Of a DNA stretch of 64,000 nt, positions 18,478-26,523 are shown one piece after another. The stretch lies in contig JAJYVF010000013.1 in assembly GCA_021792135.1 (NCBI GenBank), positions 62,001 to 126,000 of the forward strand, read 5' to 3'. The notes beneath the pieces are model-generated. The model ran no database searches, was not told the origin of the DNA, and saw only the letters and a program-made list of their open reading frames with translations. Origin of the DNA: Acidobacteriota bacterium (GTDB lineage: Bacteria > Acidobacteriota > Terriglobia > Terriglobales > Acidobacteriaceae). The translations under genes and the position numbers were made by a program. Position 1 is the first letter of the stretch. Each line of letters opens with the position of its first letter.

Positions 18478-19391
18478 GCGGATCCGGTCATCTCCTCGAA
18501 ATCCAGCGCCGCATGGCAGCCGCCGTCATGCATCCGCTCACCCGTGCCGAGACCATGCCGCGCCGCCGCCGCGACGGCACCTCGAACCTCACCGAAGCCG
18601 AGGCCATCATCCGCCCCAACGATCGGCTGACTGCGTTCGAGCGCCTCGAAATCTATAACCGCCAGTACTGGTTCCGTCTCTACTCGTCCTTCGAAGAGGA
18701 TTTCCCCGGCCTCGAGTCCATCCTGGGCCGCGAGAAATTCGACGTGCTCATGCGCGCGTACCTCACCGACCGCCCTTCGGAGTCCTTCAGCCTGCGCAAC
18801 CTCGGCTCGCGCCTCCAATCCTGGCTCGGGACGCATCCGCAGTACATCGAGCCGCACGTCACCCTGGCCCTCGATATGGTCAGCCTCGAATGGGCGCACA
18901 TCGAAGCCTTCGATTCCGAGGAGTGTCCCCGCATCGGCCCCGAGGCGCTGGCCGGCATCGGCGAGGACTCCGTACTACACCTGCAGCCGTATATACGTCT
19001 GCTCGCGCTTTCGTATCCCGTCGACGATCTCCTGATCCAGGTGCGCAGCGAAGCGGGGAGCAGCACCTCCGCGGCCAATAACGCCAGCGCCAGCCGCAAA
19101 CGCCGCCACGTCCGCCGCGTAGCTGCCCTCGCGCCCAGGACCATCTGGCTGGCCGTCCACCGTCACGAAAACTCCGTCTGGTACAAGCCGCTGGACGAGG
19201 AGGAATTCCGTCTTCTTTCCGCCCTGCTCGCCGGCAAAACGCTGGGAACGGCTGTGGACGAATGCTTCTCCGCCAGCGCGATTCCGGAGGAACAGCGGCC
19301 CGCCTGGCTCCAGGAAGCCTTCGCCGCCTGGGCCGCGCTCGGCTGGATTACCAGCGAAACCGGCCGCTCCGACCTGAAAGGTACTGCATGA
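18474..19391 (+). CDS. bufC: DUF2063 partner protein of the MNIO enzyme, BufC/HvfC-like
   Basis: A 305-residue soluble protein with the DUF2063 domain in its N-terminal half. The hallmark is RLTAFERLEIYNRQYWFRLY, followed by SSFEEDFPGLESILGREKFD and AYLTDRPSESFSLRNLG. In characterised MNIO systems this type of protein recognises the leader of the precursor peptide and brings it to the MNIO enzyme. The C-terminal half (from about residue 180) is less conserved and carries a basic stretch, SASRKRRHVRR. It overlaps the enzyme gene by 4 bp and the DoxX gene by 4 bp, which supports a single operon and a complex in fixed ratio. Confidence 0.9.
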   Translation: MSGSGHLLEIQRRMAAAVMHPLTRAETMPRRRRDGTSNLTEAEAIIRPNDRLTAFERLEIYNRQYWFRLYSSFEEDFPGLESILGREKFDVLMRAYLTDRPSESFSLRNLGSRLQSWLGTHPQYIEPHVTLALDMVSLEWAHIEAFDSEECPRIGPEALAGIGEDSVLHLQPYIRLLALSYPVDDLLIQVRSEAGSSTSAANNASASRKRRHVRRVAALAPRTIWLAVHRHENSVWYKPLDEEEFRLLSALLAGKTLGTAVDECFSASAIPEEQRPAWLQEAFAAWAALGWITSETGRSDLKGTA

Positions 19392-19885
19392 GCACGCCCG
19401 CCGCCGCAGCCCCCAGAGGTAAAAGCTGCAACCCCATTGCCCTCGCCTACCAGCGCCTTCTCCACACCGTCGATTCCCTGCAGACGCCCTTCCTGCTGCT
19501 CGTCCGCCTCTACTGGGGCTGGCAGTTCGCCCAGACCGGCTGGGGCAAGCTGCAGCATCTCCCCCGTGTCGCCCATTACTTCGGCACTCTGGGCCTCCCT
19601 GCGCCGGGCCCCACAGCGGCCTTCGTCTCCGGCCTCGAATTTGTCGGCGGGATTCTCTTTATCGTCGGCTTCGGCACGCGCGTGACCGCCCTTCTGCTGG
19701 CCGTCGACATGATCGTCGCCTACATCGCCACCGACCTGACCGCGCTCGCCTCCATCCTCAGTGACCCGGACAAGTTTTACGGCGATGCTGCCTACACGTT
19801 TCTCATTGCCTCGCTGATTCTGCTCATCTTCGGCCCGGGGCGGGTCTCGGTGGATTACCGGCTCTTCCGCCGCCGGGAATACTGA
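19388..19885 (+). CDS. DoxX-family membrane protein, HvfD-like
   Basis: A 165-residue inner-membrane protein with four hydrophobic segments typical of DoxX. FLLLVRLYWGWQFAQTGWGKL opens the first helix, GLEFVGGILFIVGFGTRVTA the second, and DKFYGDAAYTFLIASLILLI lies near the C terminus. DoxX proteins occur as the last member of HvfABCD and bufferin-type operons, and their proposed roles include redox or membrane partnering. The start overlaps the DUF2063 gene by ATGA, and the next gene starts 74 bp later with its own upstream space, so this closes the operon. Its exact role in metallophore biosynthesis is not known. Confidence 0.88.
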   Translation: MSTPAAAAPRGKSCNPIALAYQRLLHTVDSLQTPFLLLVRLYWGWQFAQTGWGKLQHLPRVAHYFGTLGLPAPGPTAAFVSGLEFVGGILFIVGFGTRVTALLLAVDMIVAYIATDLTALASILSDPDKFYGDAAYTFLIASLILLIFGPGRVSVDYRLFRRREY

Positions 19886-19959
19886 ACCCGGCCCGCGGCG
19901 AAACCCCGGCCCCCTTCTGCGCGTCTAACCGGTGATTCAGCCATAATCAGGTCAAAGCC

Positions 19960-21141
19960 ATGAAATCCCGTTTCCTGTCCGCTCCTGGTCTTGCCGCGCT
20001 CCTGCTTCTGGTCGGGAATGCGGGGGCCCAGGACAAAGCTCCGGCAGCCCCAGCCAAACCTGCCGCCGCTGCTTCCGCCCCAGCCAAACCTGCCACCGCC
20101 GCGCCCGCCGCAGCCACTACCGTCAAGCTTCCCGTCACGGTGGTCGACCAGCGCGGCGACCCGGTGAAGAATCTCACCCCCGCCGACCTCATCCTGACCG
20201 ACAACGGGCAGACGCAGGCCATTCAGTCCTTCGTTCCCGATCCTTCCAACAACATCGTCTTCGGCCTCATCGGCGAAACCACCTCCGGCCTGCGCTTTGA
20301 ACTGGGCGATCAGCGCCTCGCCACGATCCATTTCGTCGATCACACGCTGCCCGGCACGGACGACAAGGCATTCGTCATTCAGTACTCCAACGAAGTCGAT
20401 CTGCTCGCCGATCCCACCGCCACCACCAACAAGCTGCACGACGCCATCAACCAACTGGGCTCCCCCCAGTTTGGCTCGCAGGGCGGCGGCAACAGTAATC
20501 AGAATTCGGGGCCGCCGCACCTCAGCGCCGGCAGCGCCGGCGGAACGCTCTACGACGCCATCTATCTGGCCTCGTACGAGATCATGAAGAAACAGCCGGG
20601 TCGCCACATCCTCGTCATCGTCACGGACGGCGTCGATCACGACAGCAAGGAAACCGTCAACGGCGCTATCGAAGCCGCGCAGGATGCCCATACCGCGGTC
20701 TTCGCCATCTATTACAGACCTGAGGAGCAGCGTCCGCCGAACCAGAACGAGAGCCGGCATGGGGGCCTCGGCTATCCGGGCGGCCCCGGTGGCCCCGGCT
20801 ATCCGGGCGGCCCCGGCTATCCCGGCGGCCCCGGCGGCTACCCGGGCGGCGGGGGCGGCTATCCCCGCGGGGGCGGTCAGGCGCCGCCTTCCCAGCCCCA
20901 GGTCGACGGCAGGAAGATTCTGGAGCACATCTGCAATGAGACCGGCGGCTACATGGTCGAGGGCCGCCGCGACAAGGCCGATGATGCCTACAACAGGATC
21001 TCCGCTCTGCTGAAGAACCAGTACTCCGTCTCCTTCGTGCTCAACCAGAGTTCCGCGGACTCGCCGTACCACCGCTTCAGCCTTACCGCAAAGAGGAAGA
21101 ACGTGTGGCCGCTGCTGCAGGAGGGCTACACAGCGAAGTGA
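19960..21141 (+). CDS. VWFA-related acidobacterial protein with collagen-like insert
   Basis: An exported protein of 393 residues with signal peptide MKSRFLSAPGLAALLLLVGNAGAQ. A low-complexity Ala/Pro/Lys linker with duplicated APAKPA units follows. Residues around 55-100 match the acidobacterial N-terminal segment (VTVVDQRGDPVKNLTPADL, ILTDNGQTQ). A VWFA-like core follows, with AGGTLYDAIYLASYEIM and HILVIVTDGVDHDSKET in place of a full MIDAS triad. Near residues 268-306 a Gly-Pro-Tyr-rich insert (GYPGGPGGPG units) interrupts the fold. The family is abundant in Acidobacteriota and its function is unknown. Surface adhesion is only a guess. It follows the DoxX gene by 74 bp and may or may not belong to that operon. 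Confidence 0.85.
   Translation: MKSRFLSAPGLAALLLLVGNAGAQDKAPAAPAKPAAAASAPAKPATAAPAAATTVKLPVTVVDQRGDPVKNLTPADLILTDNGQTQAIQSFVPDPSNNIVFGLIGETTSGLRFELGDQRLATIHFVDHTLPGTDDKAFVIQYSNEVDLLADPTATTNKLHDAINQLGSPQFGSQGGGNSNQNSGPPHLSAGSAGGTLYDAIYLASYEIMKKQPGRHILVIVTDGVDHDSKETVNGAIEAAQDAHTAVFAIYYRPEEQRPPNQNESRHGGLGYPGGPGGPGYPGGPGYPGGPGGYPGGGGGYPRGGGQAPPSQPQVDGRKILEHICNETGGYMVEGRRDKADDAYNRISALLKNQYSVSFVLNQSSADSPYHRFSLTAKRKNVWPLLQEGYTAK
20769..20877 (+). repeat. Tandem GGCCCCGGCTATCCGGGC-like repeats encoding a Gly-Pro-Tyr tract
   Basis: Imperfect units of about 18 bp repeat within the VWFA-related gene and encode GYPGGPG and GGYPGGG blocks. They remain in frame, so they are part of the protein rather than a separate element. 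Such tracts can change copy number by slippage. Confidence 0.8.
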
Positions 21142-21211
21142 ATCCCGTGTCGTATGCGGCAGGACGCAGCCGGGCTCGGCGGTGGCCTTCGCGTCCTGCT
21201 ACGATGCATGC

Positions 21212-21586
21212 ATGAGGCGAGCGCTCGCAGCCGTGCTGATGCTGGTCTTCAGCTTTCCGCTGATCGCGCCGCTCTTTACCTCCGGCCCGGATGATGCCGA
21301 TCTCCCCGCCTGCTGCCGCCGCAATGGTAAACACCACTGCGCCATGGCCGGCATGATGGTCCAGGCCGAATCACGTTACGTCACTGTCTCGGAGCGGTGT
21401 CCGTACTCGCCTTTTGCGCATGTCGCGCTGATGCTCCCGCATTACTTCGTTCCCGACACCCGCCCTCCGTCCTCCATCTCCGGATCCGGCCCGTCGACCC
21501 CGGTGCGCGCCGCGGAAGCCGGCTATCGCATCTCCGCCGACCGCTCCCGCCAGAAGCGTGGACCTCCTTTCCTGATGGCGCTGTAG
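21212..21586 (+). CDS. Small exported Cys/His/Met-rich protein
   Basis: A 124-residue protein with a signal-like start (MRRALAAVLMLVFSFPLIAP). A compact potential metal-binding patch follows, with Cys34, Cys35, His41, His42, Cys43, Met45, Met48 and Met49 in PACCRRNGKHHCAMAGMM. Its C-terminal half is basic and has no clear fold. I chose the ATG at 21212 because the signal peptide begins there. The longer frame from 21182 adds ten non-signal residues. It lies 92 bp before a TonB-receptor gene on the same strand. The soft Cys/Met and His ligands suggest copper or a similar metal. This is inference and no named family is recognised. Confidence 0.6.
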   Translation: MRRALAAVLMLVFSFPLIAPLFTSGPDDADLPACCRRNGKHHCAMAGMMVQAESRYVTVSERCPYSPFAHVALMLPHYFVPDTRPPSSISGSGPSTPVRAAEAGYRISADRSRQKRGPPFLMAL

Positions 21587-21678
21587 CGTCAGCGAACGAC
21601 CGTTCTCTGCGGGCCGCAGCCGCAGCGTGCACGTTTGCCATTGCAGCCGTTACATTGAGCCGCTTCCCCCAGGAACCC

Positions 21679-23958
21679 ATGATGCGAACGATCAGGATTC
21701 TGTCGGCCGTCCTGTCTTTGATGGCCGCGCCCTTCCTCTATGCCGCTCTCCTCGGTCAGGTGCGAGGCATCGTGCATGACCCCCAGCATCGCCCGATCGA
21801 CGGCGCCCACATCGCGCTGCGCGCCGCTCATTCCACGCTGGCGTTCTCCTCCGCCAGCAATTCCGACGGTTATTTCTCGATCCCCGCGGTCCCGCCGGGC
21901 GTGTATATCATCGTGGTTTCGGCCACGGGATTCGCCGCCACGCAGCAGACCATCGTCGTCGCCTCCAGCGGTTCGGAGATCCTGCATTTCCCTCTGGAGA
22001 TCGCCGCGGCCCATGAGACCGCCGTCGTCCACGCCGAACAGGACACGGCCAACCCTGACTCCGTCACGCCCACCACTCTGGTCACTCGCGCCCAGATCAT
22101 CAAAACTCCGGGCGCGGACCTGACGAACTCGATGGCGATGATTACGGACTTCACACCCGGCGCCTACATGACCCACGACATGCTGCACATGCGCGGCGGT
22201 CACGAGCTAAACTGGATGATCGACGGCGTTCCCATTCCCAACACCAACATTGCCGCCAATGTCGGCCCGCAGATCGATCCCCGCGACATCGACACCATCG
22301 AGATCGACCGCGGCAGCTACAACGCCGACCTCGGCGACCGCACCTACGGCATGTTCGACGTCATCCCCCGCACCGGTTTCGAAATGAACCGCGAAGGGGA
22401 AATGGTGACCACCTTCGGCAATTTCTACCAGACCGACGACCAGCTCAGCTTCGGCGATCACAGCGAGCGCTTCGCCTGGTTCGCGGCCCTGAACGGCAAC
22501 CGCAGCAACTACGGCCTGATGGCTCCCATCGAGAAGCCCGTCCACGATGCTGAAAACGGCTACGGCGGGTTTGGGTCCCTCATCTTCAATCACGATCCAC
22601 GCGACCAGTTCCGCCTGGTTTCCCAGCTCCGCACCGACTATTACCAGATTCCTTACGATCCCAATCCGAACGACTGGGAGAATCAGCTCTACGATTCCTC
22701 CGGCCTGCGCGACGGCGATCATGAAGACGACGGCTTCTCCACCTTCTCCTGGATTCACACCCTCAGTTCGTCCACGCTCTTTGAGATTTCGCCCTTCTAC
22801 CATTACAACGAAGCCCTGTATCAGCCCTCGCCGAACGACCTTCCCACGGCGACCACGGCCCGCGAGACCGGCCAGTACACCGGCGCCCAGGCCTACTTCT
22901 CCACCAGCATTGCCCGCAATTCCTTCAAAGCCGGCCTGTACGGCTACGCTCAGCACGAGAACGATCTCTTCGGCGTGGTTTTCAACGATGGCAGCTCGAC
23001 AGATTTCTCCGAGAATCCCATCGCGAACGGCGGTGTGGAGGAAGCCTTCATCGAGGACAATTACCGCCCCACTTCCTGGCTGACGCTCATCGGCGGCGAG
23101 CGCCAGTCGCATTTCCAGGGAACCCTTACCGAGAATGCCGTTTATCCGCGCATTGGCATGGCCGTCCAGATTCCGTATCTGCGCTGGGTGCTGCGCGGCT
23201 TTTATGGCCACTTCTATCAGCCGCCGCCACTCACCAGCATCACCGGTCCGGCGCTGGCCTATGCTCATGCCACCGACACCAGTTTTGTACCGCTGAAGGG
23301 TGAGCGCGACGAAGAGCACCAGTTCGGACTGCAGATCCCCTGGCGCGGCTGGCTGCTCGATGCCGACACTTTCGAAACTCTCGCCACCAATTTTCTCGAC
23401 CACAGCAATATCGGCGAGTCGGATGTTTTCATCCCCGTCACCGTCCAGGGAGCGAAGATAAATGGCTGGGAGCTGACCATCCGCTCTCCCCAGCTCTGGC
23501 GCTACGGGCAGGCACATCTCGCTTACTCGAACCAGCTCGCCCAGCAGATCGGCGCCATCACCGGCGGTCTCATCTGCTATCCGGCCAGTTCGCCCGCCTG
23601 TGCACCCCCTCCCGGTTACATTGCTCTCGACCACGATCAGCGCAACACGCTCAACATCGGCTTCGACGGCAATCTTCCCCGCCGCGCCTGGGCTTCCCTT
23701 AACCTCTATTACGGCTCCGGATTCTCCAACGGCTACCCCAACCCTCCGTCGCCGTACACGGGTGCTTATCTGCCGGGCCACGCCAGCCTTGACCTCGCTC
23801 TGGGCAAGTCCATCGCCGAGAACTGGTCGTTCAGCGCGGACGCGACCAATGTCACCAACACCCGCGTCCTGCTCGACAACAGCCTCACCTTCGGCGGCTT
23901 CCATGAAAATGACCCCCGCCAGATCTACGCGCAGCTTCGCTGGCATTTCCACTTTTAG
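21679..23958 (+). CDS. TonB-dependent outer-membrane receptor
   Basis: A 759-residue receptor. It has a signal peptide (TIRILSAVLSLMAAPFLYA), then a carboxypeptidase-regulatory-like beta domain at roughly 25-110 (GQVRGIVHDPQHRPIDGAHI, VPPGVYIIVVSATGF). The plug domain follows (LVTRAQIIKTPGADL, MRGGHELNWMIDGVPIPNTN, DIDTIEIDRGSYNADLGDRT), then a long beta-barrel ending in LRWHFHF with the terminal aromatic needed for outer-membrane assembly. AGGA precedes the ATG at 21679 by 5 bp. The frame upstream of it is not protein-like. The small Cys/His/Met-rich protein sits upstream, so a metal or metallophore is one possible substrate. The barrel sequence alone does not reveal it. Confidence 0.9.
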   Translation: MMRTIRILSAVLSLMAAPFLYAALLGQVRGIVHDPQHRPIDGAHIALRAAHSTLAFSSASNSDGYFSIPAVPPGVYIIVVSATGFAATQQTIVVASSGSEILHFPLEIAAAHETAVVHAEQDTANPDSVTPTTLVTRAQIIKTPGADLTNSMAMITDFTPGAYMTHDMLHMRGGHELNWMIDGVPIPNTNIAANVGPQIDPRDIDTIEIDRGSYNADLGDRTYGMFDVIPRTGFEMNREGEMVTTFGNFYQTDDQLSFGDHSERFAWFAALNGNRSNYGLMAPIEKPVHDAENGYGGFGSLIFNHDPRDQFRLVSQLRTDYYQIPYDPNPNDWENQLYDSSGLRDGDHEDDGFSTFSWIHTLSSSTLFEISPFYHYNEALYQPSPNDLPTATTARETGQYTGAQAYFSTSIARNSFKAGLYGYAQHENDLFGVVFNDGSSTDFSENPIANGGVEEAFIEDNYRPTSWLTLIGGERQSHFQGTLTENAVYPRIGMAVQIPYLRWVLRGFYGHFYQPPPLTSITGPALAYAHATDTSFVPLKGERDEEHQFGLQIPWRGWLLDADTFETLATNFLDHSNIGESDVFIPVTVQGAKINGWELTIRSPQLWRYGQAHLAYSNQLAQQIGAITGGLICYPASSPACAPPPGYIALDHDQRNTLNIGFDGNLPRRAWASLNLYYGSGFSNGYPNPPSPYTGAYLPGHASLDLALGKSIAENWSFSADATNVTNTRVLLDNSLTFGGFHENDPRQIYAQLRWHFHF

Positions 23959-23967
23959 AATGGAAGT

Positions 23968-24939
23968 GTGGCTCATGCAGCGGTCTCCCAGACTCCCCAG
24001 GGTTCGGTGGCCCCACCCGCCCCTCGCCCGACGCTCGTGGCGCCCTCCGGCATCCGGCGCTTTCCCGCGGCGCCGATACCCGTCCCGCCGGTCCGGGGCC
24101 GTCCGGACCTGTGGTCGATACCCGTTTACTGGCATCTGCTCAGCCTCGATGCCCCTACCGTCGCGGTGCTCTGGGCCTGGAGCTTCGGCCATGTGGCGCA
24201 CGTGCGCTCTTCACCGAGCGCGGTTGCCATTCTCGGAATCGGAACCTGGCTGATCTACATCGCTGACCGTCTGCTGGACGGCCGCCCCGGTGCTCCACCA
24301 AGGCCGCTCCGCGAGCGACATCGCTTCCACGCCCGCCACGCGCGAGCCCTGCTCATCGCCGCCGCCGCCGCCGGCATCCCCCTGCTCTGGCTGATCGTCG
24401 ATCGCATGTCCCCCGGCGCGCGCCGTGAAGACACGATTCTCTTCATCGCATCGCTCGTCTACTTCGTCGTGGTGCATCGCCCGGCTGCTGTTCCGCGCCG
24501 CTGGTTTCGCCGCGAATTCGCCGTGGGCGTTGTCTTCGCCTCTGCCACGGCGGTCCCGGCCTGGTCGCAGCCTGGCGCTCATCGCGGTACTCTGGCGCTG
24601 GTCACGCTGTTGTTCGCCGCTCTGTGCTGCCTCAACTGCTTCGCCATCGAGGAGTGGGAACAGGCGGCCTTCTCGCCAGGCTTTTCCGTGCACCCCCGCC
24701 GCGTCCCTGTTTCAGCGGTTGCCCTGGCAGTAGCGGCCGCGGCTGCGGCACTCGCCATCGACACCCGAGGGCCCGTCACGGTTGCGGCTCTGCTCTCGGC
24801 CCTGCTGCTCTTTGCGCTCGATCGCCTGCATGTGCGCACCCCGCGGCACGCGGCTCGGGCAACGGCGCTCGCCCTGCGCATCGCCGCCGACGCCGTTCTC
24901 CTCACGCCGCTCCTGCTCGTTCCGCGCTGGCACGTATGA
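23968..24939 (+). CDS. UbiA-like membrane protein
   Basis: A 323-residue membrane protein with about eight hydrophobic segments, after a proline-rich N-terminal stretch. Near residue 95-105, WLIYIADRLLDGRPGAPPRP resembles the first aspartate-rich motif of UbiA-type prenyltransferases in position (D-x3-D followed by R and RP), but the canonical NDxxDxxxD is not complete. A second acidic motif of the usual kind is not obvious. The GTG at 23968 starts it 9 bp after the TonB-receptor stop, and the methyltransferase start overlaps its stop by ATGA, so the three are probably co-transcribed. Prenyl transfer is possible, not established. Confidence 0.5.
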   Translation: MAHAAVSQTPQGSVAPPAPRPTLVAPSGIRRFPAAPIPVPPVRGRPDLWSIPVYWHLLSLDAPTVAVLWAWSFGHVAHVRSSPSAVAILGIGTWLIYIADRLLDGRPGAPPRPLRERHRFHARHARALLIAAAAAGIPLLWLIVDRMSPGARREDTILFIASLVYFVVVHRPAAVPRRWFRREFAVGVVFASATAVPAWSQPGAHRGTLALVTLLFAALCCLNCFAIEEWEQAAFSPGFSVHPRRVPVSAVALAVAAAAAALAIDTRGPVTVAALLSALLLFALDRLHVRTPRHAARATALALRIAADAVLLTPLLLVPRWHV

Positions 24940-25790
24940 CCAGCCTTGTCCCCCGCTTCGACCGCGTCGCACACCTGTACCGCGCAATGGAATACCTCTC
25001 CTTCGGCCCGATGCTCGAGCGCTGCCGCTTCTTTCACCTGCCCAGCCTCGGCGCTGCCCGCCGCGCTCTGGTCATCGGCGATGGCGATGGCCGCTTCCTG
25101 GCTCGCCTGCTCGCCCAAAACCGCGCGCTCCAGGCCGACGCCGTGGACGCCAGCCCTGCCATGCTGCGCCGGCTCGCCTCCCGTGCCATCCGCATCGGCG
25201 CACAGCATCGTGTCGCCACCTTCTGCGCCGACGCCTGTGCTTTTGCGCCGCCCGCCACCGGCTACGACCTGGTGGCCACCCATTTCTTCCTGGACTGCCT
25301 CACAGGCGAAGAGGCCGCCACCCTCATCCTGCGCATCCTCCCGCATCTGGCCCCGGGAGCGGTGTGGCTTGTTTCCGAATTCCAGGTTCCGGCAGGCAGC
25401 CGCCTGCGAGCCTGGCTCTCCCGCCAGACCATCGCCGGCCTTTATGCAGCCTTCGGTCTGCTCACCGGTCTTTCCGTCCGGCAGATCCCGCCCTGGCGGG
25501 ATCTGCTCGCCGAGGCCGGCTTCACGCGCGGCACCTCGCGCACCTGGCTCGGCGGGATGCTTGTCTCCGAGCTTTGGGAATCGCCCCGGGCAACCGCCTC
25601 CGGTGTTGCGCAACCCCAGCTGGAGATGTCCGAATCCCCGCAGCGGCCGGGCAGCTTGTCCGGCATCGACCCAGGACCGGAACCCGCGCCCGTCATCCCG
25701 CCAGCCCCAGGCCTCAACCCGCACCCGGTCCCAGACGAGACCCCTACCCCATTCCGTACCCAGGGCCTCTTCCGGCTCCGGATCCCGTAA
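24936..25790 (+). CDS. Class I SAM-dependent methyltransferase
   Basis: A 284-residue cytosolic protein. The SAM-binding GxGxG region reads LVIGDGDGRFLARLL, the acidic loop is DAVDASPAML, and post-motif VATHFFLDCL fits a Rossmann methyltransferase of the UbiE/BioC type. The C-terminal 80 residues are an unusual proline-rich tail (for example IDPGPEPAPVIPPAPGLNP) without homology that I recognise. The ATG at 24936 overlaps the preceding stop as ATGA. The UbiA-like neighbour suggests methylation of a prenylated or quinone-like product, but the substrate is unknown. Confidence 0.8.
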   Translation: MTSLVPRFDRVAHLYRAMEYLSFGPMLERCRFFHLPSLGAARRALVIGDGDGRFLARLLAQNRALQADAVDASPAMLRRLASRAIRIGAQHRVATFCADACAFAPPATGYDLVATHFFLDCLTGEEAATLILRILPHLAPGAVWLVSEFQVPAGSRLRAWLSRQTIAGLYAAFGLLTGLSVRQIPPWRDLLAEAGFTRGTSRTWLGGMLVSELWESPRATASGVAQPQLEMSESPQRPGSLSGIDPGPEPAPVIPPAPGLNPHPVPDETPTPFRTQGLFRLRIP

Positions 25791-25995
25791 CGTAACCGCG
25801 ATCGGAATGCAGCCTCCTGCGGCGCGCGCCCTGCCACCTCCGCCGTCTTGTCCTTTCGAATCCCGCACAGGATCGCCGCGGATACCGCTCAAAGCGCCCC
25901 GTGAAATTAACATTCGGGACTCTGTCGCATTGTTACAATCAGGTTAAATTCCTCCCGCGCAAGAGGGCTGGAGAACAAATCCGGCGTTTCCCATC

Positions 25996-26523
25996 ATGAA
26001 TCTTTATGTTCTGCGTCATGCCAGTGCCGGCACGCGCCGCGCGAATCCGCTTGTTGATGTCAAGCGTCCCCTCGATAAGGAAGGCAAGCAGCAATGCCTC
26101 CTCGTCGGTACCTATCTCAGCGCTCTCAATGTGCAGTTTGACCGCGTGGTTTCCAGCCCGCTGAAGCGTGCCCTGCAGACCGCGTCGCTTGTCGGGACGG
26201 AGACCGGCTACGACGGCAAGGTTGAAATCTCCCAGGCACTCTCCCCCGAGGGCAGCGTTCAGAAGCTCCATGACCTCGTCCACAGCCTGCAGAGCTGCGA
26301 CAACGTCCTGATCGTGGGCCACAACCCAAATCTGCCCATCTTTCTCGGTTCGCTGATTGCTCCCTCCGGCCGCACCAGCATTCGCCTCCGGAAAGGCGCC
26401 GTCGCCCGCATCGACTGTACCCGCCTGCCCGGCACCCTCCACTGGCTCGTCGATCCCCGGATCCTCCGGGGCATCTACTCCAAAGCTGCAAAGAGCTCTC
26501 TCCCGAAGACCTCGCGGAAGTAA
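25996..26523 (+). CDS. sixA: SixA-type phosphohistidine phosphatase
   Basis: A 175-residue histidine phosphatase with the catalytic LRHASAG signature (Arg7-His8), the second arginine in VVSSPLKRALQTA, and the late His in VLIVGHNPNLPIFL. SixA removes phosphate from phosphohistidine on Hpt or other proteins. It is convergent with, and overlaps by 49 bp, the 3' end of the Ppx/GppA gene, and a CHAD protein lies beyond that. SixA, Ppx and CHAD often co-occur, which suggests a polyphosphate or phospho-signalling link. The target protein is not known. Confidence 0.9.
   Translation: MNLYVLRHASAGTRRANPLVDVKRPLDKEGKQQCLLVGTYLSALNVQFDRVVSSPLKRALQTASLVGTETGYDGKVEISQALSPEGSVQKLHDLVHSLQSCDNVLIVGHNPNLPIFLGSLIAPSGRTSIRLRKGAVARIDCTRLPGTLHWLVDPRILRGIYSKAAKSSLPKTSRK

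Noticed and set aside
20769-20877. Repeat cluster considered as a CRISPR-like array
   Set aside because: Units are about 18 bp, contiguous, without unique spacers, and in frame in a protein gene.
22207-24201. 664-codon open frame antisense to the TonB receptor
   Set aside because: The sense strand has signal, plug and barrel with terminal Phe. The antisense product is Val/Gly/Glu-rich with no family features.
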